DNA of 37,215 bases, from NCBI GenBank assembly GCA_947629335.1, contig CANRDI010000017.1, positions 1 through 37,215 of the forward strand, written 5' to 3'. Made by a program: the position numbers and the translations under genes. Shown here one piece after another: positions 6,506-13,975 of the stretch; the first letter of the stretch is position 1; each line of letters starts with the position of its first letter. This stretch comes from an uncultured Clostridia bacterium. Its GTDB lineage: Bacteria > Bacillota > Clostridia > Oscillospirales > Ruminococcaceae. The notes under the pieces are model-generated. The model had not been told where the DNA came from and did no database searches. It saw only the letters and a program-made list of their open reading frames with translations.

Positions 6506-7783
6506 ATGGAAAAAAAGAATGTAAAGTTAATTCCCGCAAAGCAGAAAGGAGAAAACTCCGAAGCTCTGCCGATCTTAAAAAAGCTCCGCGTAGCAGGATA
6601 TGCGAGAGTATCTACCGAATTTGAAGAACAGCAGTCAAGCTACGCCGCACAGGTCGAATATTATACAAGATATATTCTTGAACATGACGGTTGGGAATTA
6701 GCCGGGATATACACCGACGAGGGCATTACCGCGACAAACACAAGGCTTCGTGAGGGCTTCAACAAGATGATAGATGACGCAATGAACGGGAGGATAGATC
6801 TTATCATAACTAAATCTGTCAGCCGTTTTGCGAGAAACACGGTAGACTGTCTTTCGGCTATAAGAATGTTAAAGGATAAAGGAATTGAAGTATATTTTGA
6901 AAAGGAGAATATCCACACTCTTGACAGCAAAGGCGAACTTCTTATCACTATAATGTCGAGCCTCGCGCAAGAGGAAAGCAGAAGCATTTCGGAAAATGTA
7001 ACATGGGGTTTCAGAAAGCGCTTTGCGGACGGAAAATTTTCCGTCGCATACAGCCGTTTTCTCGGATATGACAAGGGCGACGACAAGACCTTGAAGATAA
7101 ATCCCTCTGAGGCTGTTACGGTGAGGCTTATTTATAAGCTCTATCTCGAAGGCTATTCCGATTATTATATCGCGGGACATTTGACCGAGCTGAATATTCC
7201 TACGCCGTGCAAAAAGCAAAAATGGTGTGCGTCAACTGTCAGAAGTATTCTGCTTAATGAAAAATACAAAGGCGACGCGCTTTTGCAGAAAATGGTAACG
7301 GTCGATTTTCTTACAAAAAGAAAGAAGAAAAACGAGGGCGAAGCTCCTCAGTATTATGTTAAAGGCAGTCACGAAGCTATCATTTCGCCCGACGTTTTTG
7401 ACGAAGTACAATCTGAACGCGCACGGAGATCCTCGCTTTTAAAAGAAACAAAGCTAAGGCGATACAGCGGCGCAAGTATTTTTTCTACAAGGATCTTATG
7501 CGGCGACTGCGACGGCTGGTACGGACCGAAAACATGGCATTCGGGAACGCGGTATGAAAAAGTTGTTTTTCAATGCAATCATAAATATAAAAACGGCACA
7601 GTTTGCAGATCGCCGAACCTTACCGAACAGGACATAAAGAGGCTGTTTGTGGACGCAATGCGGCTGGCTGAATGGGACAGCGAGGTCTGGAGCAGAGATG
7701 TTGAGAACGTTACTGCTTTCAGAAATGAAAAGATCGTTTTTCTTCTCAAAAACGGTTTGCGTATAGAAACTTATCTTAAATAG
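6506..7783 (+). CDS. Serine site-specific recombinase 2 (425 aa)
   Basis: Second member of the tandem pair, related to recombinase 1 throughout but clearly diverged. Nucleophile Ser36 lies in GYARVS. The catalytic domain (about 28-170) contains SVSRFARN and AQEESRSISENVTWGF. The recombinase domain is about 180-295 and the zinc ribbon (CGDCDG ... QC ... VC) about 332-375. It starts 6 nt after the upstream stop with a GGGGGTAA ribosome site, so the two are co-translated. Adjacent non-identical serine recombinases often act together or on different half-sites. The intact catalytic motifs in both suggest both are active. Confidence 0.93.
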   Translation: MEKKNVKLIPAKQKGENSEALPILKKLRVAGYARVSTEFEEQQSSYAAQVEYYTRYILEHDGWELAGIYTDEGITATNTRLREGFNKMIDDAMNGRIDLIITKSVSRFARNTVDCLSAIRMLKDKGIEVYFEKENIHTLDSKGELLITIMSSLAQEESRSISENVTWGFRKRFADGKFSVAYSRFLGYDKGDDKTLKINPSEAVTVRLIYKLYLEGYSDYYIAGHLTELNIPTPCKKQKWCASTVRSILLNEKYKGDALLQKMVTVDFLTKRKKKNEGEAPQYYVKGSHEAIISPDVFDEVQSERARRSSLLKETKLRRYSGASIFSTRILCGDCDGWYGPKTWHSGTRYEKVVFQCNHKYKNGTVCRSPNLTEQDIKRLFVDAMRLAEWDSEVWSRDVENVTAFRNEKIVFLLKNGLRIETYLK

Positions 7784-8001
7784 TCAGAAACGGGAGCGGC
7801 TGTATTTCGGCTGTGCCGTATTTTTTTAACCATAATGCATTTTCAGAGGTCAGATGTCAACAATTTACAGACGCGATATTTTTTTAGCCGACGATAATGT
7901 CTCGATCTCTGAAAGCGCATTATTAGAGAAAAGGCTGTATTTTGGGGCAAAAAAAAGAATGTCGAATTTTTCGAAATAATTTAATTTGCGGCAAAAATCG
8001 C
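7784..8001. other. Intergenic DNA with a 20-bp inverted repeat
   Basis: Holds a possible weak terminator for the recombinases (CGGC-TGT-GCCG then TATTTTTTT, about 7808-7827). It also holds a 20-bp inverted repeat, 7832-7851 against 7904-7923, with three mismatches and a 52-bp loop containing another T7 run. The repeat could be an element end, a recombinase site or a stem in an RNA. Confidence 0.45.
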
Positions 8002-8030
8002 TTGACTATTTATAATGTATAAGATATAAT
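8002..8030 (+). promoter_or_regulatory. Promoter upstream of cobO
   Basis: TTGACT (8002-8007), 17-nt spacer, TATAAT (8025-8030). The -10 overlaps the start of a repeat that is also found after the der promoter. It leaves a ~200-nt leader before cobO. Confidence 0.75.
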
Positions 8031-8143
8031 AATTGCAGAGCAATAATTATATGTTTTTAAATTGCCTCGCACATTCGTTCGCTTCGCTCACTTCGTGCGT
8101 ATCGACAAATTCTGCCGTAAATTATTGCAAATTTATGGCAGAA
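8025..8143 (+). repeat. Hairpin leader repeat, copy 1 (cobO leader)
   Basis: Contains an AATTGC-AGA-GCAATA palindrome at the -10, a segment GCCTCGCACATTCGTTCGCT...CGTGCGTATCG with inverted ends, and a 14-bp hairpin (8110-8123 with 8130-8143, one mismatch). The same three modules occur in the same order at 21702-21817 upstream of der. There the last hairpin keeps its shape with a different sequence. Confidence 0.7.
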
Positions 8144-8146
8144 TAA

Positions 8147-8212
8147 AATTGCAGAGCAATTATTATAAGATTTCAATGCCTTACGCATATCGGCGAGTAT
8201 CGCAAATTCTGC
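8147..8212 (+). repeat. Hairpin leader repeat, degenerate copy
   Basis: A second, promoterless copy directly after copy 1: TTGCAGAGCAATTATTATA, then a diverged form of the GCCT-CGCA...GTATCG segment, then CAAATTCTG. It ends about 28 bp before the cobO start. Confidence 0.55.
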
Positions 8213-8240
8213 GCGCCAATCTTTTAACACGGAGGAACAT

Positions 8241-8762
8241 ATGGGATTTTTGCATATATACTGCGGCGACGGGAAAGGTAAAACCACCGCTGCGCTGGGG
8301 GCGGCGGTGAGAATGGCGGGCGCGGGGAAAACTGTCCGCATTATTCGGCTTTTAAAAGGAGAAAATTCGTCCGAACTTTCGGCGCTCAAAGCAATTCCGA
8401 ACATAACCGTTTCGCAGTGTGAAGAGAATTTCGGTTTTGTATGGGAAATGACCGAGGAGCAAAAGAAAAAGGCTGCCGCTTTTCACAACAAACTGCTTTT
8501 GGAGGGATTTTCGCTTGTTCGGGAACATAAGACGGATATGCTCGTCATTGACGAGTTCAATGCAGCGTATGAACTCGGCTTGCTTGACCGAGAACTTTGC
8601 GAAGAATTTCTGCTGAACAGGCAATACGACGCTGAAATTATCCTCACCGGCAGAAACCCCGCCGAGATTTTCGTAAACTCTGCCGATTATGTCAGCGAAA
8701 TAAAGTGCGTCAAACACCCGTTTGATAAAGGCGTTAAGGCAAGAAAAGGCGTGGAATTATAG
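8241..8762 (+). CDS. cobO: Cob(I)yrinic acid a,c-diamide adenosyltransferase
   Basis: ATP:corrinoid adenosyltransferase of the CobA/BtuR/CobO family. It moves the 5'-deoxyadenosyl group from ATP to reduced corrinoid to make coenzyme B12 forms in the cytosol. The 173-aa length is typical. The P-loop GDGKGKTT is at about residues 9-16 and the DEFNAAYELGL segment (Walker B-like) near 108-118. GGAGG lies 6 nt before the ATG. No other cobalamin genes are in the window and I see no cobalamin riboswitch upstream; the leader is a repeat element instead. The orphan location suggests salvage of imported corrinoids. Confidence 0.93.
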   Translation: MGFLHIYCGDGKGKTTAALGAAVRMAGAGKTVRIIRLLKGENSSELSALKAIPNITVSQCEENFGFVWEMTEEQKKKAAAFHNKLLLEGFSLVREHKTDMLVIDEFNAAYELGLLDRELCEEFLLNRQYDAEIILTGRNPAEIFVNSADYVSEIKCVKHPFDKGVKARKGVEL

Positions 8763-8766
8763 TTTA

Positions 8767-8937
8767 CAGTGGACAGTAACCGGTAGTAAGTATCCGCTTA
8801 GCGGATATTATTAGATTGTATTCAAGAAATAAGTTTAGGCTTGAACCGCAAGAGTTCAAGCCTTGTGCTTTTAATTCAAAAATAATCCGAATAATATCAG
8901 CCGCAGGCGGATACATTCTACTGATTACTGTACACTG
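8767..8937. repeat. MITE-like element with ~44-bp terminal inverted repeats
   Basis: The left end (CAGTGGACAGTAACCGGTAG... to 8810) matches the reverse complement of the right end (8891-8937; CAGTGTACAGTAATCAGTAG...) at about 80% over 44 bp. An inner ATCCGC/GCGGAT palindrome is present, and a terminator-like hairpin sits in the middle. No coding capacity. It lies between the cobO stop and the convergent glycosyltransferase stop. Confidence 0.6.
8837..8872 (+). terminator. Terminator-like hairpin after cobO
   Basis: Perfect 10-bp stem AGGCTTGAAC (8837-8846)/GTTCAAGCCT (8854-8863) with a 7-nt loop, followed by TGTGCTTTT. The U tail is interrupted, so efficiency is uncertain. It lies inside the MITE-like element. 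Confidence 0.6.
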
Positions 8938-8950
8938 ACTACAGGGATGG

Positions 8951-9901
8951 TTATAATTCCTCTTTGATAATATAGATCGGTCTTTGCTTTACTTCGAGAT
9001 AGGTCTTGCTCAGGTACATTCCTAAAATTCCCATACAGACAAGCTGTATTCCTCCGACAAAAAGCACCGCAAATATTATCAGCGGAACTCCCCAGAAAGG
9101 CTCTCCGAAAGCGGCAGTGCGGACAATGCCGAAAATAAGCGCGCCGAGCGAAAGAATGCAGAATATTATTCCGAAAAACATCGAAAGCACGAGCGGCATG
9201 GTCGAAAACGCCATTATTCCTTCGAGCGAGTATAAAAACAGCTTTATGAACGACCATTTCGTTTCTCCCGCGACGCGCTCTATATTCTCGTATTCGAGCC
9301 ACTTTATGTCAAACCCGACCCAGCCGAATATGCCTTTTGAAAAGCGGTTATATTCTTTCATTGAGAGTATGGCGTCGCAGACTTTCCTCGTCATCATTCT
9401 GTAATCTCTTGCGCCGTCAACAATATCTGTCTTAGAGATCTTGCGCATAAGTCCGTAAAATCTCCTCGCAAACCACGAGCGTATCGGAGGCTCGCCTTTT
9501 CTGTCAACACGCCTTGTTCCGACAAAATCATGTCCGTTTTCTATATACGAGTACATTTCGGGCAAAAGCGCGGGAGGGTCTTGTAAATCAGCGTCCATAA
9601 GCACGACAATATCACCCGCTGCTTTTTCAAAGCCCGCATATATGGCGGATTCCTTTCCGAAATTTCTCGAAAAAGACACGAGATGAACGCGCTCGTCATT
9701 TTCGCGCAGTTTTTTTACCGCCGCGGCAGTCGAGTCTTTCGAGCCGTCGTCAACGAAAATAAACTCGAAAGCTATTCCCTTTTCGCTGAAAAACTGTTCT
9801 TGTTTTAACGTTTCCGCATAAAACAGCGGAATGCTTTCTTCTTCATTATAACATGGTACAACAATGCTGAGAGTTTTATTGAGAGAAGGTATATTGTTCA
9901 A
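8951..9901 (-). CDS. Polyprenyl-phosphate glycosyltransferase, GT2 (GtrB/DPM-like)
   Basis: 316-aa membrane-anchored GT2 enzyme that loads a sugar from a nucleotide donor onto undecaprenyl phosphate for surface glycosylation. The catalytic domain spans about 10-235: VVPCYNEEESIP near 14-25, FVDDGSKDST near 49-58, and the donor/metal motif DADLQDPP near 97-104. Two hydrophobic helices (about 232-256 and 265-292) precede a short cytosolic tail ending VKQRPIYIIKEEL, the DPM/GtrB/YkoT layout. It starts 5 nt after sseB and is last in the thrS operon. The sugar cannot be read from sequence. No GtrA flippase or GtrC transferase is beside it. Confidence 0.9.
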   Translation of the reverse strand: MNNIPSLNKTLSIVVPCYNEEESIPLFYAETLKQEQFFSEKGIAFEFIFVDDGSKDSTAAAVKKLRENDERVHLVSFSRNFGKESAIYAGFEKAAGDIVVLMDADLQDPPALLPEMYSYIENGHDFVGTRRVDRKGEPPIRSWFARRFYGLMRKISKTDIVDGARDYRMMTRKVCDAILSMKEYNRFSKGIFGWVGFDIKWLEYENIERVAGETKWSFIKLFLYSLEGIMAFSTMPLVLSMFFGIIFCILSLGALIFGIVRTAAFGEPFWGVPLIIFAVLFVGGIQLVCMGILGMYLSKTYLEVKQRPIYIIKEEL

Positions 9902-9906
9902 AACTT

Positions 9907-10380
9907 TTATTCTTCCTTATTGTCCAATTTTGTTTCCTTTGATATTTTCTGCTCAAATTCAAGAGCAAGAACTTTTGTGTCAAAACCGCTGAATGTTCTC
10001 GAATATTTTGAAGAAGGATTCAGTACAGCCGTTAGCCCCTTTACGGAATAGAAAAAATCGCCCGTTCTCATTTTTATGACATTTAGATGCCGCGTCTGCT
10101 CTTCGGGCAATACGGAAAGCCTTTCGGGATTTGTGAAAAACGGTATCACGTTTCTGCCCTCATGCTGAAGTATAAGCAGATTTGCCTGTCCGCCGGTTTC
10201 TTCGTGAAGTCCGCTCGGAAAAACTCCCGCTAAAAATATCTCCGACGTCATTAGTTCGGGCAGGAGCTTGTTCCATTTTACGAGCGTCTTATCCTCGTTT
10301 GCTTTCAGTATCTTTTCTTCAAGCTCGCGGTTGAAATCTTCGGGAATTTCCGCAGGTTTTTGTAAAATTTCGTCTGACAT
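9907..10380 (-). CDS. SseB-family protein (157 aa)
   Basis: Matches the SseB N-terminal domain family; the recognisable core is VIPFFTNPERLSVLPEEQ near residues 80-97 and the TGDFFYSVKGLTAVLNPSS segment near 106-125. The N-terminal ~40 residues are charged helix and the C-terminus is acidic and basic. No signal peptide or membrane segment, so cytosolic. Members are named after enterobacterial SseB but have no agreed biochemical role in Firmicutes. It lies 15 nt after thrS and 5 nt before the glycosyltransferase. Confidence 0.8.
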   Translation of the reverse strand: MSDEILQKPAEIPEDFNRELEEKILKANEDKTLVKWNKLLPELMTSEIFLAGVFPSGLHEETGGQANLLILQHEGRNVIPFFTNPERLSVLPEEQTRHLNVIKMRTGDFFYSVKGLTAVLNPSSKYSRTFSGFDTKVLALEFEQKISKETKLDNKEE

Positions 10381-10395
10381 AATTACCTCTTGTTG

Positions 10396-12330
10396 TTATC
10401 TTGTTTTTTCGGCGTTTTCCTTGACTATCTTGTTTATAACTTCGTCAAGCGGAGAAGCTCCGAGGTCGCCGTCCTTTCGAGAGCGCAGAGAAACGGTGTT
10501 TTCTTCGACTTCTTTGTCGCCTACGATAAAGAAATACGGTATTTTTTCGAGCTGCGCCTGACGTATCTTATAGCCGATCTTTTCGTTTCTGTTGTCAACA
10601 AACGTGCGAAGTCCAAGTTCTCCGAGCCGCTTTGAGATGCCCTCGGCGTATTCCTTCGCTCTGTCCGTTATCGGAAGTATTCTCACCTGTTCGGGCGACA
10701 TCCACAGAGGAAGCGCTCCCGCGTATTTTTCTATAAGATAAGCGAGCGTTCTTTCATAACAGCCCAAGGACGTGCGGTGAATTATATAAGGACGGCGTTT
10801 TGTTCCGTCAACGTCTACATATTCCATTCCGAATTTTTCCGCAAGCATCTGGTCTATCTGAATGGTTACTATAGTATCTTCTTTTCCGAAAACATTATGA
10901 TACTGGATATCGAGTTTCGGTCCGTAGAATGCCGCCTCGTCAATTCCTATAGTGTACGGGACGTCAAGGTCTTTGAGTATCTTTTCCATAACTCCCTGTG
11001 CCTCGTCCCACTGCTCGGCTGTACCGATATACTTTTCGGTGTTGTTGGGATCCCACTGTGAAAAGCGGAATGTGCAGTCCTCCAGCATTCCTACCGTGTC
11101 AAGAACGTACTTTGCAAGCTCCAGACAGCCCTTAAACTCTTCTTCAAGCTGTTCGGGTCTTAAAATAAGATGTCCCTCGGAAATAGTGAATTGTCTTACG
11201 CGGATAAGCCCGTGCATTTCGCCGCTGTCCTCGTTTCTGAACAGCGTCGAGGTTTCTCCGAGGCGCATAGGCAGATCGCGGTAGCTTCTCTGCCTGTTTA
11301 AGAACACCTGATACTGGAACGGGCAGGTCATGGGTCTTAATGCGAAACACTCTTTGGTTTCATCATTCGGGTCGCCGAGGACGAACATTCCGTCGAGATA
11401 GTGATCCCAATGCCCCGAAATTTTATACAGCTCGCGCTTTGCCATATACGGCGTTTTTGTGCGGACATAGCCGCGCGAATCCTCCAAGTCCTCTATCCAG
11501 CGCGAAAGTATCTGAATGACCTTTGCACCCTTTGGCAAAAGTATTGGCAAGCCTTGTCCGATATAATCGACCGTCGTAAAGTATTCAAGCTCGCGTCCGA
11601 GTTTATTGTGGTCGCGCTTTTTTGCTTCTTCAATGCGCTCTAAGTACGCATTAAGCTCGTCTTTTGACGGGAAAGCCGTTCCGTAAATGCGCGTAAGCAT
11701 TTTGTTTTTCTCGCTTCCGCGCCAGTATGCTCCCGTAACGGAAGTCAGCTTAAACGCCTTTACCGAAGAAGTTGACATAAGGTGCGGACCTGCGCAGAGG
11801 TCGGTAAAATCGCCCTGCTTGTAAAAAGAGATAGGCTCGCCCTTGTCGGCGTGTTCTTTGCAAAGCTCAACTTTATAAGGCTCGTTTTGTTCTTCAAGAT
11901 ATTTTACGGCTTCATCAGGAGAAAGCGTAAACTGTTCGAGCTTTATGCTCTCCTTGACGATCTTTTTCATTTCAGCTTCAATTTTAGAAAGCGTTTCGGT
12001 CGTAAAAGGTTCTTCCGTGTCGAAATCATAGTAAAATCCGTTGTCAATTGCAGGACCTATCGCAAGTTTTGTCTTCGGAAACAGCCGCTTTACCGCTTGT
12101 GCAAGGATATGAGAAGCGGTGTGATTGAAAGCGCGCTGACCCTGCTCGTTTTCAAATGTCAGGATATTTACCGCGCAGTCGTTTTCAAGCGCTGTTCGCA
12201 TATCGCAGACTTTTCCGTCAATTTCCGCCGCGCACGCTGTTTTCGCAAGTCCTGCCTCGCGCGCCGCGTCAAACGCGCTTATTCCTGCCTCAAACTCTTT
12301 TGTTTCGCCGTTAAGTATAACTTTTATCAT
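10396..12330 (-). CDS. thrS: Threonine--tRNA ligase
   Basis: Class II aminoacyl-tRNA synthetase that charges tRNA-Thr, 644 aa, full length. In order: TGS domain (about 1-60); the editing domain with zinc-hydrolase motifs HTASH (about 71-75) and CAGPH near 180; the catalytic core with the zinc cysteine in MTCPF and the class II motif 2 region; and the anticodon-binding domain at the C-terminus (VRILPITDRAKEYAEGISKRL). AGGAGG lies 8 nt upstream of the ATG. The leader of about 117 nt lacks the T-box signature often found before Firmicutes thrS, so control is by another route or none. Confidence 0.98.
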   Translation of the reverse strand: MIKVILNGETKEFEAGISAFDAAREAGLAKTACAAEIDGKVCDMRTALENDCAVNILTFENEQGQRAFNHTASHILAQAVKRLFPKTKLAIGPAIDNGFYYDFDTEEPFTTETLSKIEAEMKKIVKESIKLEQFTLSPDEAVKYLEEQNEPYKVELCKEHADKGEPISFYKQGDFTDLCAGPHLMSTSSVKAFKLTSVTGAYWRGSEKNKMLTRIYGTAFPSKDELNAYLERIEEAKKRDHNKLGRELEYFTTVDYIGQGLPILLPKGAKVIQILSRWIEDLEDSRGYVRTKTPYMAKRELYKISGHWDHYLDGMFVLGDPNDETKECFALRPMTCPFQYQVFLNRQRSYRDLPMRLGETSTLFRNEDSGEMHGLIRVRQFTISEGHLILRPEQLEEEFKGCLELAKYVLDTVGMLEDCTFRFSQWDPNNTEKYIGTAEQWDEAQGVMEKILKDLDVPYTIGIDEAAFYGPKLDIQYHNVFGKEDTIVTIQIDQMLAEKFGMEYVDVDGTKRRPYIIHRTSLGCYERTLAYLIEKYAGALPLWMSPEQVRILPITDRAKEYAEGISKRLGELGLRTFVDNRNEKIGYKIRQAQLEKIPYFFIVGDKEVEENTVSLRSRKDGDLGASPLDEVINKIVKENAEKTR

Positions 12331-12423
12331 AATAAAAACCTCCTCGGCAAGCTCTACAAACGCCTGCCTGATTTTACGGAAAGCGGTTTTTCATTATGTC
12401 CGCTTTTACCGTTTTTAGTATTT

Positions 12424-12482
12424 TTGAGAATATCTCAAATAATATACATTATTATTCTACTACTTTTTGGCAAGAATGTCAA
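12424..12482 (-). promoter_or_regulatory. thrS promoter and leader palindrome
   Basis: Minus-strand TTGACA (12482-12477), 17-nt spacer, TAGAAT (12459-12454). Just downstream is the palindrome TTGAGA-ATA-TCTCAA at 12424-12438. Further into the leader, AAAGCGG and CCGCTTT can form a 7-bp stem. No T-box motif was found. Confidence 0.75.
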
Positions 12483-12530
12483 GCAATTAACAGGAATTTT
12501 AAAAATATTGATGAAAAAAAGAAAAAGTCC

Positions 12531-12559
12531 TTGACAAAAACTGTAAAGTGGAGTAAAAT
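12531..12559 (+). promoter_or_regulatory. Promoter of the unidentified RNA gene
   Basis: TTGACA (12531-12536), 17-nt spacer, TAAAAT (12554-12559). It is divergent from the thrS promoter with about 50 bp between the -35 boxes. No credible ORF follows; transcription would begin near 12566. Confidence 0.78.
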
Positions 12560-12565
12560 AAAAAC

Positions 12566-12931
12566 AGAAAGATGCAGAGCACGGGGCTTTTGTCTTTCAA
12601 CAATACCCAAAGCGGCAAAAAGTTTTAAGGAGCCGACGGCGTTTAAAGCGCCGAAAGCATTTTTGCTTTCAGCTGTCACAAACCTGCTCAAAAAATCCCT
12701 TGGGCGCGGTAAAAGGCGCGGGGTAAATGCGGTCGAATGTTTCTGAAAGGCTTATTTGTTTGCTTTGCGTGCAATAACGTAAGTTAAGGTCATCAGCGCG
12801 GTATGAGCTGTAAGCCGAGCGGTTTCGTTCAGGCTCACGGTCTTGACTGAGTAAAAATTCCGAGAGAACGTTATATTTTAAAATCGGTTGTATCACGAGC
12901 GTTTGCGCTCTTTATGATACAACCGTTTTTT
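12566..12931 (+). ncRNA. Candidate structured non-coding RNA, ~366 nt, family unknown
   Basis: A promoter-to-terminator unit without a convincing protein. Visible stems are GAAAGA...TCTTTC near the 5' end, CGGCG/CGCCG then GAAAGCA-TTTT-TGCTTTC near 12636-12668, and GGCTT...AAGCC in the second half. It ends in a strong terminator: an 11-bp stem CGGTTGTATCA (12885-12895)/TGATACAACCG (12915-12925) with an inner GAGCG/CGCTC stem, then TTTTTT. I compared it by eye with tmRNA, RNase P RNA, SRP RNA and 6S RNA and found none of their conserved motifs. A short ORF from ATG at 12571 (18 codons) lacks a ribosome site. Confidence 0.55.
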
Positions 12932-12934
12932 ATT

Positions 12935-13188
12935 GTAAAATTCATATTACAAAATCGAAAAGTGACTGTGGTATAATTATATTAAGGCATATTTTTTCTG
13001 TTGAACATAGAGCTTTTGCTTTGACGGCGTTTCTCCTTAGCGCCCGTGTTCAATAGAAAAATTGTGCCGAGGCAATTTGAAGTCGTCATTTTTAAAAGTA
13101 GTCGGCTTCAACGCTGCGCGCTTTTAGATTTTGCGGGAAAGCGCGCGGCAGGAGCAGGCGCGCTTTTAATTCCCGACCGATTATTTCG
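12935..13188 (+). ncRNA. Tandem RNA unit, copy 1
   Basis: 254-bp unit with its own extended -10 promoter (TGG-TATAAT at 12972-12977). The RNA opens with a long hairpin: 12986-13008 pairs with 13046-13068 in 22 of 23 positions, counting G-U. Then comes a 9-bp stem, TTGAAGTCG (13077-13085)/CGGCTTCAA (13103-13111). Finally, two exclusive stems compete for AAAGCGCGC (13138-13146): an upstream GCGCGCTTT (13116-13124) and a downstream GCGCGCTTT (13158-13166) that runs into T residues and would terminate. This is an attenuator layout, but no gene follows before the next copy. Confidence 0.65.
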
Positions 13189-13443
13189 GTAAAATTCATA
13201 TTACAAAATCGAAAAGTGACTGTGGTATAATTATATTAAGGCATATTTTTTCTGTTGAACATAGAGCTTTTGCTTTGACGGCGTTTCTCCTTAGCGCCCG
13301 TGTTCAATAGAAAAATTGTGCCGAGGCAATTTGAAGTCGTCATTTTTAAAAGTAGTCGGCTTCAACGCTGCGCGCTTTTAGATTTTGCGGGAAAGCGCGC
13401 GGCAGGAGCAGGCGCGCTTTTTAATTCCCGACCGATTATTTCG
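13189..13443 (+). ncRNA. Tandem RNA unit, copy 2
   Basis: 255 bp, differing from copy 1 only by one extra T in the terminator tract (GCGCGCTTTTT), so the duplication is recent or actively homogenised. Promoter TGG-TATAAT is at 13226-13231. All stems of copy 1 are present. Confidence 0.65.
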
Positions 13444-13690
13444 GTAAAATTCATATTACAAAATCGAAAAGTGACTGTGGTATAATTATTGTAAGGCATA
13501 TTTTTTCTGTTGAACATAGAGCTTTTGCTTTGACGGCGTTTCTTCTTAGCGCCCGTGTTCAATAGAAAATTGTGCCGAGGCAATTTGAAGTCGTCATTTT
13601 TAAAAGTGGTCGGCTTCAACGCTGCGCGCTTTTAGATTTTGCGGGAAAGCGCGCGGCAAGGTCGGGCGCATTTTTCCGACAAATATTTTT
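13444..13690 (+). ncRNA. Tandem RNA unit, copy 3 (diverged 3' end)
   Basis: Promoter TGG-TATAAT is at 13481-13486. The body is about 97% like copies 1-2, and the substitutions leave the long hairpin intact. After AAAGCGCGCGGCA it diverges to GGTCGGGCGCATTTTTCCGAC, which still offers a GCGC/GCGC or GTCGG/CCGAC hairpin with T runs. Terminator function is thus kept with another sequence. Confidence 0.62.
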
Positions 13691-13715
13691 CGGACAATAA
13701 AGTTCTCGAAAAGTA

Positions 13716-13975
13716 TTGACAAACAAAGGCGATTGTGGTATAATTTTCTTGCCATGTAAATTGAATAAAGGTAGATATAGTATACACTTTACCTATAGGT
13801 AAAAGTGCATGCTTGTTTTTCGTATACTATATTTACCGAAAACAATTTACGTGGCAGTGATTGAAGCTTGCATTTTTACGAGTGCGCGGCTTCAACGCTG
13901 CGCGCTTTTTGTTTTTGCGGGAATTGCGCGCAGCAATAATAAGAACGACCGCAAAAAGAACGGAGGATTTTTTAA
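13716..13975 (+). promoter_or_regulatory. Promoter and attenuator-like leader of the LRR gene (fourth unit)
   Basis: TTGACA (13716-13721), 17-nt spacer, TATAAT (13739-13744), then a leader of about 225 nt. The 5' hairpin keeps the shape of units 1-3 with unrelated sequence: 13750-13763 with 13843-13856 (14 bp), and inside it 13770-13785 with 13822-13837 (16 bp). Then TTGAAGC (13861-13867)/GCTTCAA (13889-13895). A terminator, GCGCG (13884-13888)/CGCGC (13901-13905) before TTTTTGTTTTT, competes with two stems: the preceding one and GCTGCGCGC (13897-13905)/GCGCGCAGC (13926-13934). CGGAGG lies 9 nt before the LRR start. Control by transcription attenuation is inferred; the signal is unknown. Confidence 0.65.

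Noticed and set aside
5273-7783. Integrase of a prophage or conjugative element
   Set aside because: No structural, replication or transfer genes lie beside the recombinases; flagellins and housekeeping genes flank them. The recombinases may have come from such an element.
8144-8240. Cobalamin riboswitch before cobO
   Set aside because: The B12-box sequence and the expected ~200-nt architecture are absent; the leader is a repeat shared with der.
12331-12447. T-box leader of thrS
   Set aside because: I looked for the T-box sequence and the specifier-type stems; only a short palindrome and one 7-bp stem are present.
12669-13619. Short ORFs on both strands across the RNA region
   Set aside because: They are composed of repeat or stem sequence, have no ribosome sites and recur only because the DNA is tandemly repeated.
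12935-13690. CRISPR array
   Set aside because: The repeat unit is about 255 bp with promoter and terminator, without short repeats separated by unique spacers; no cas genes are in the window.
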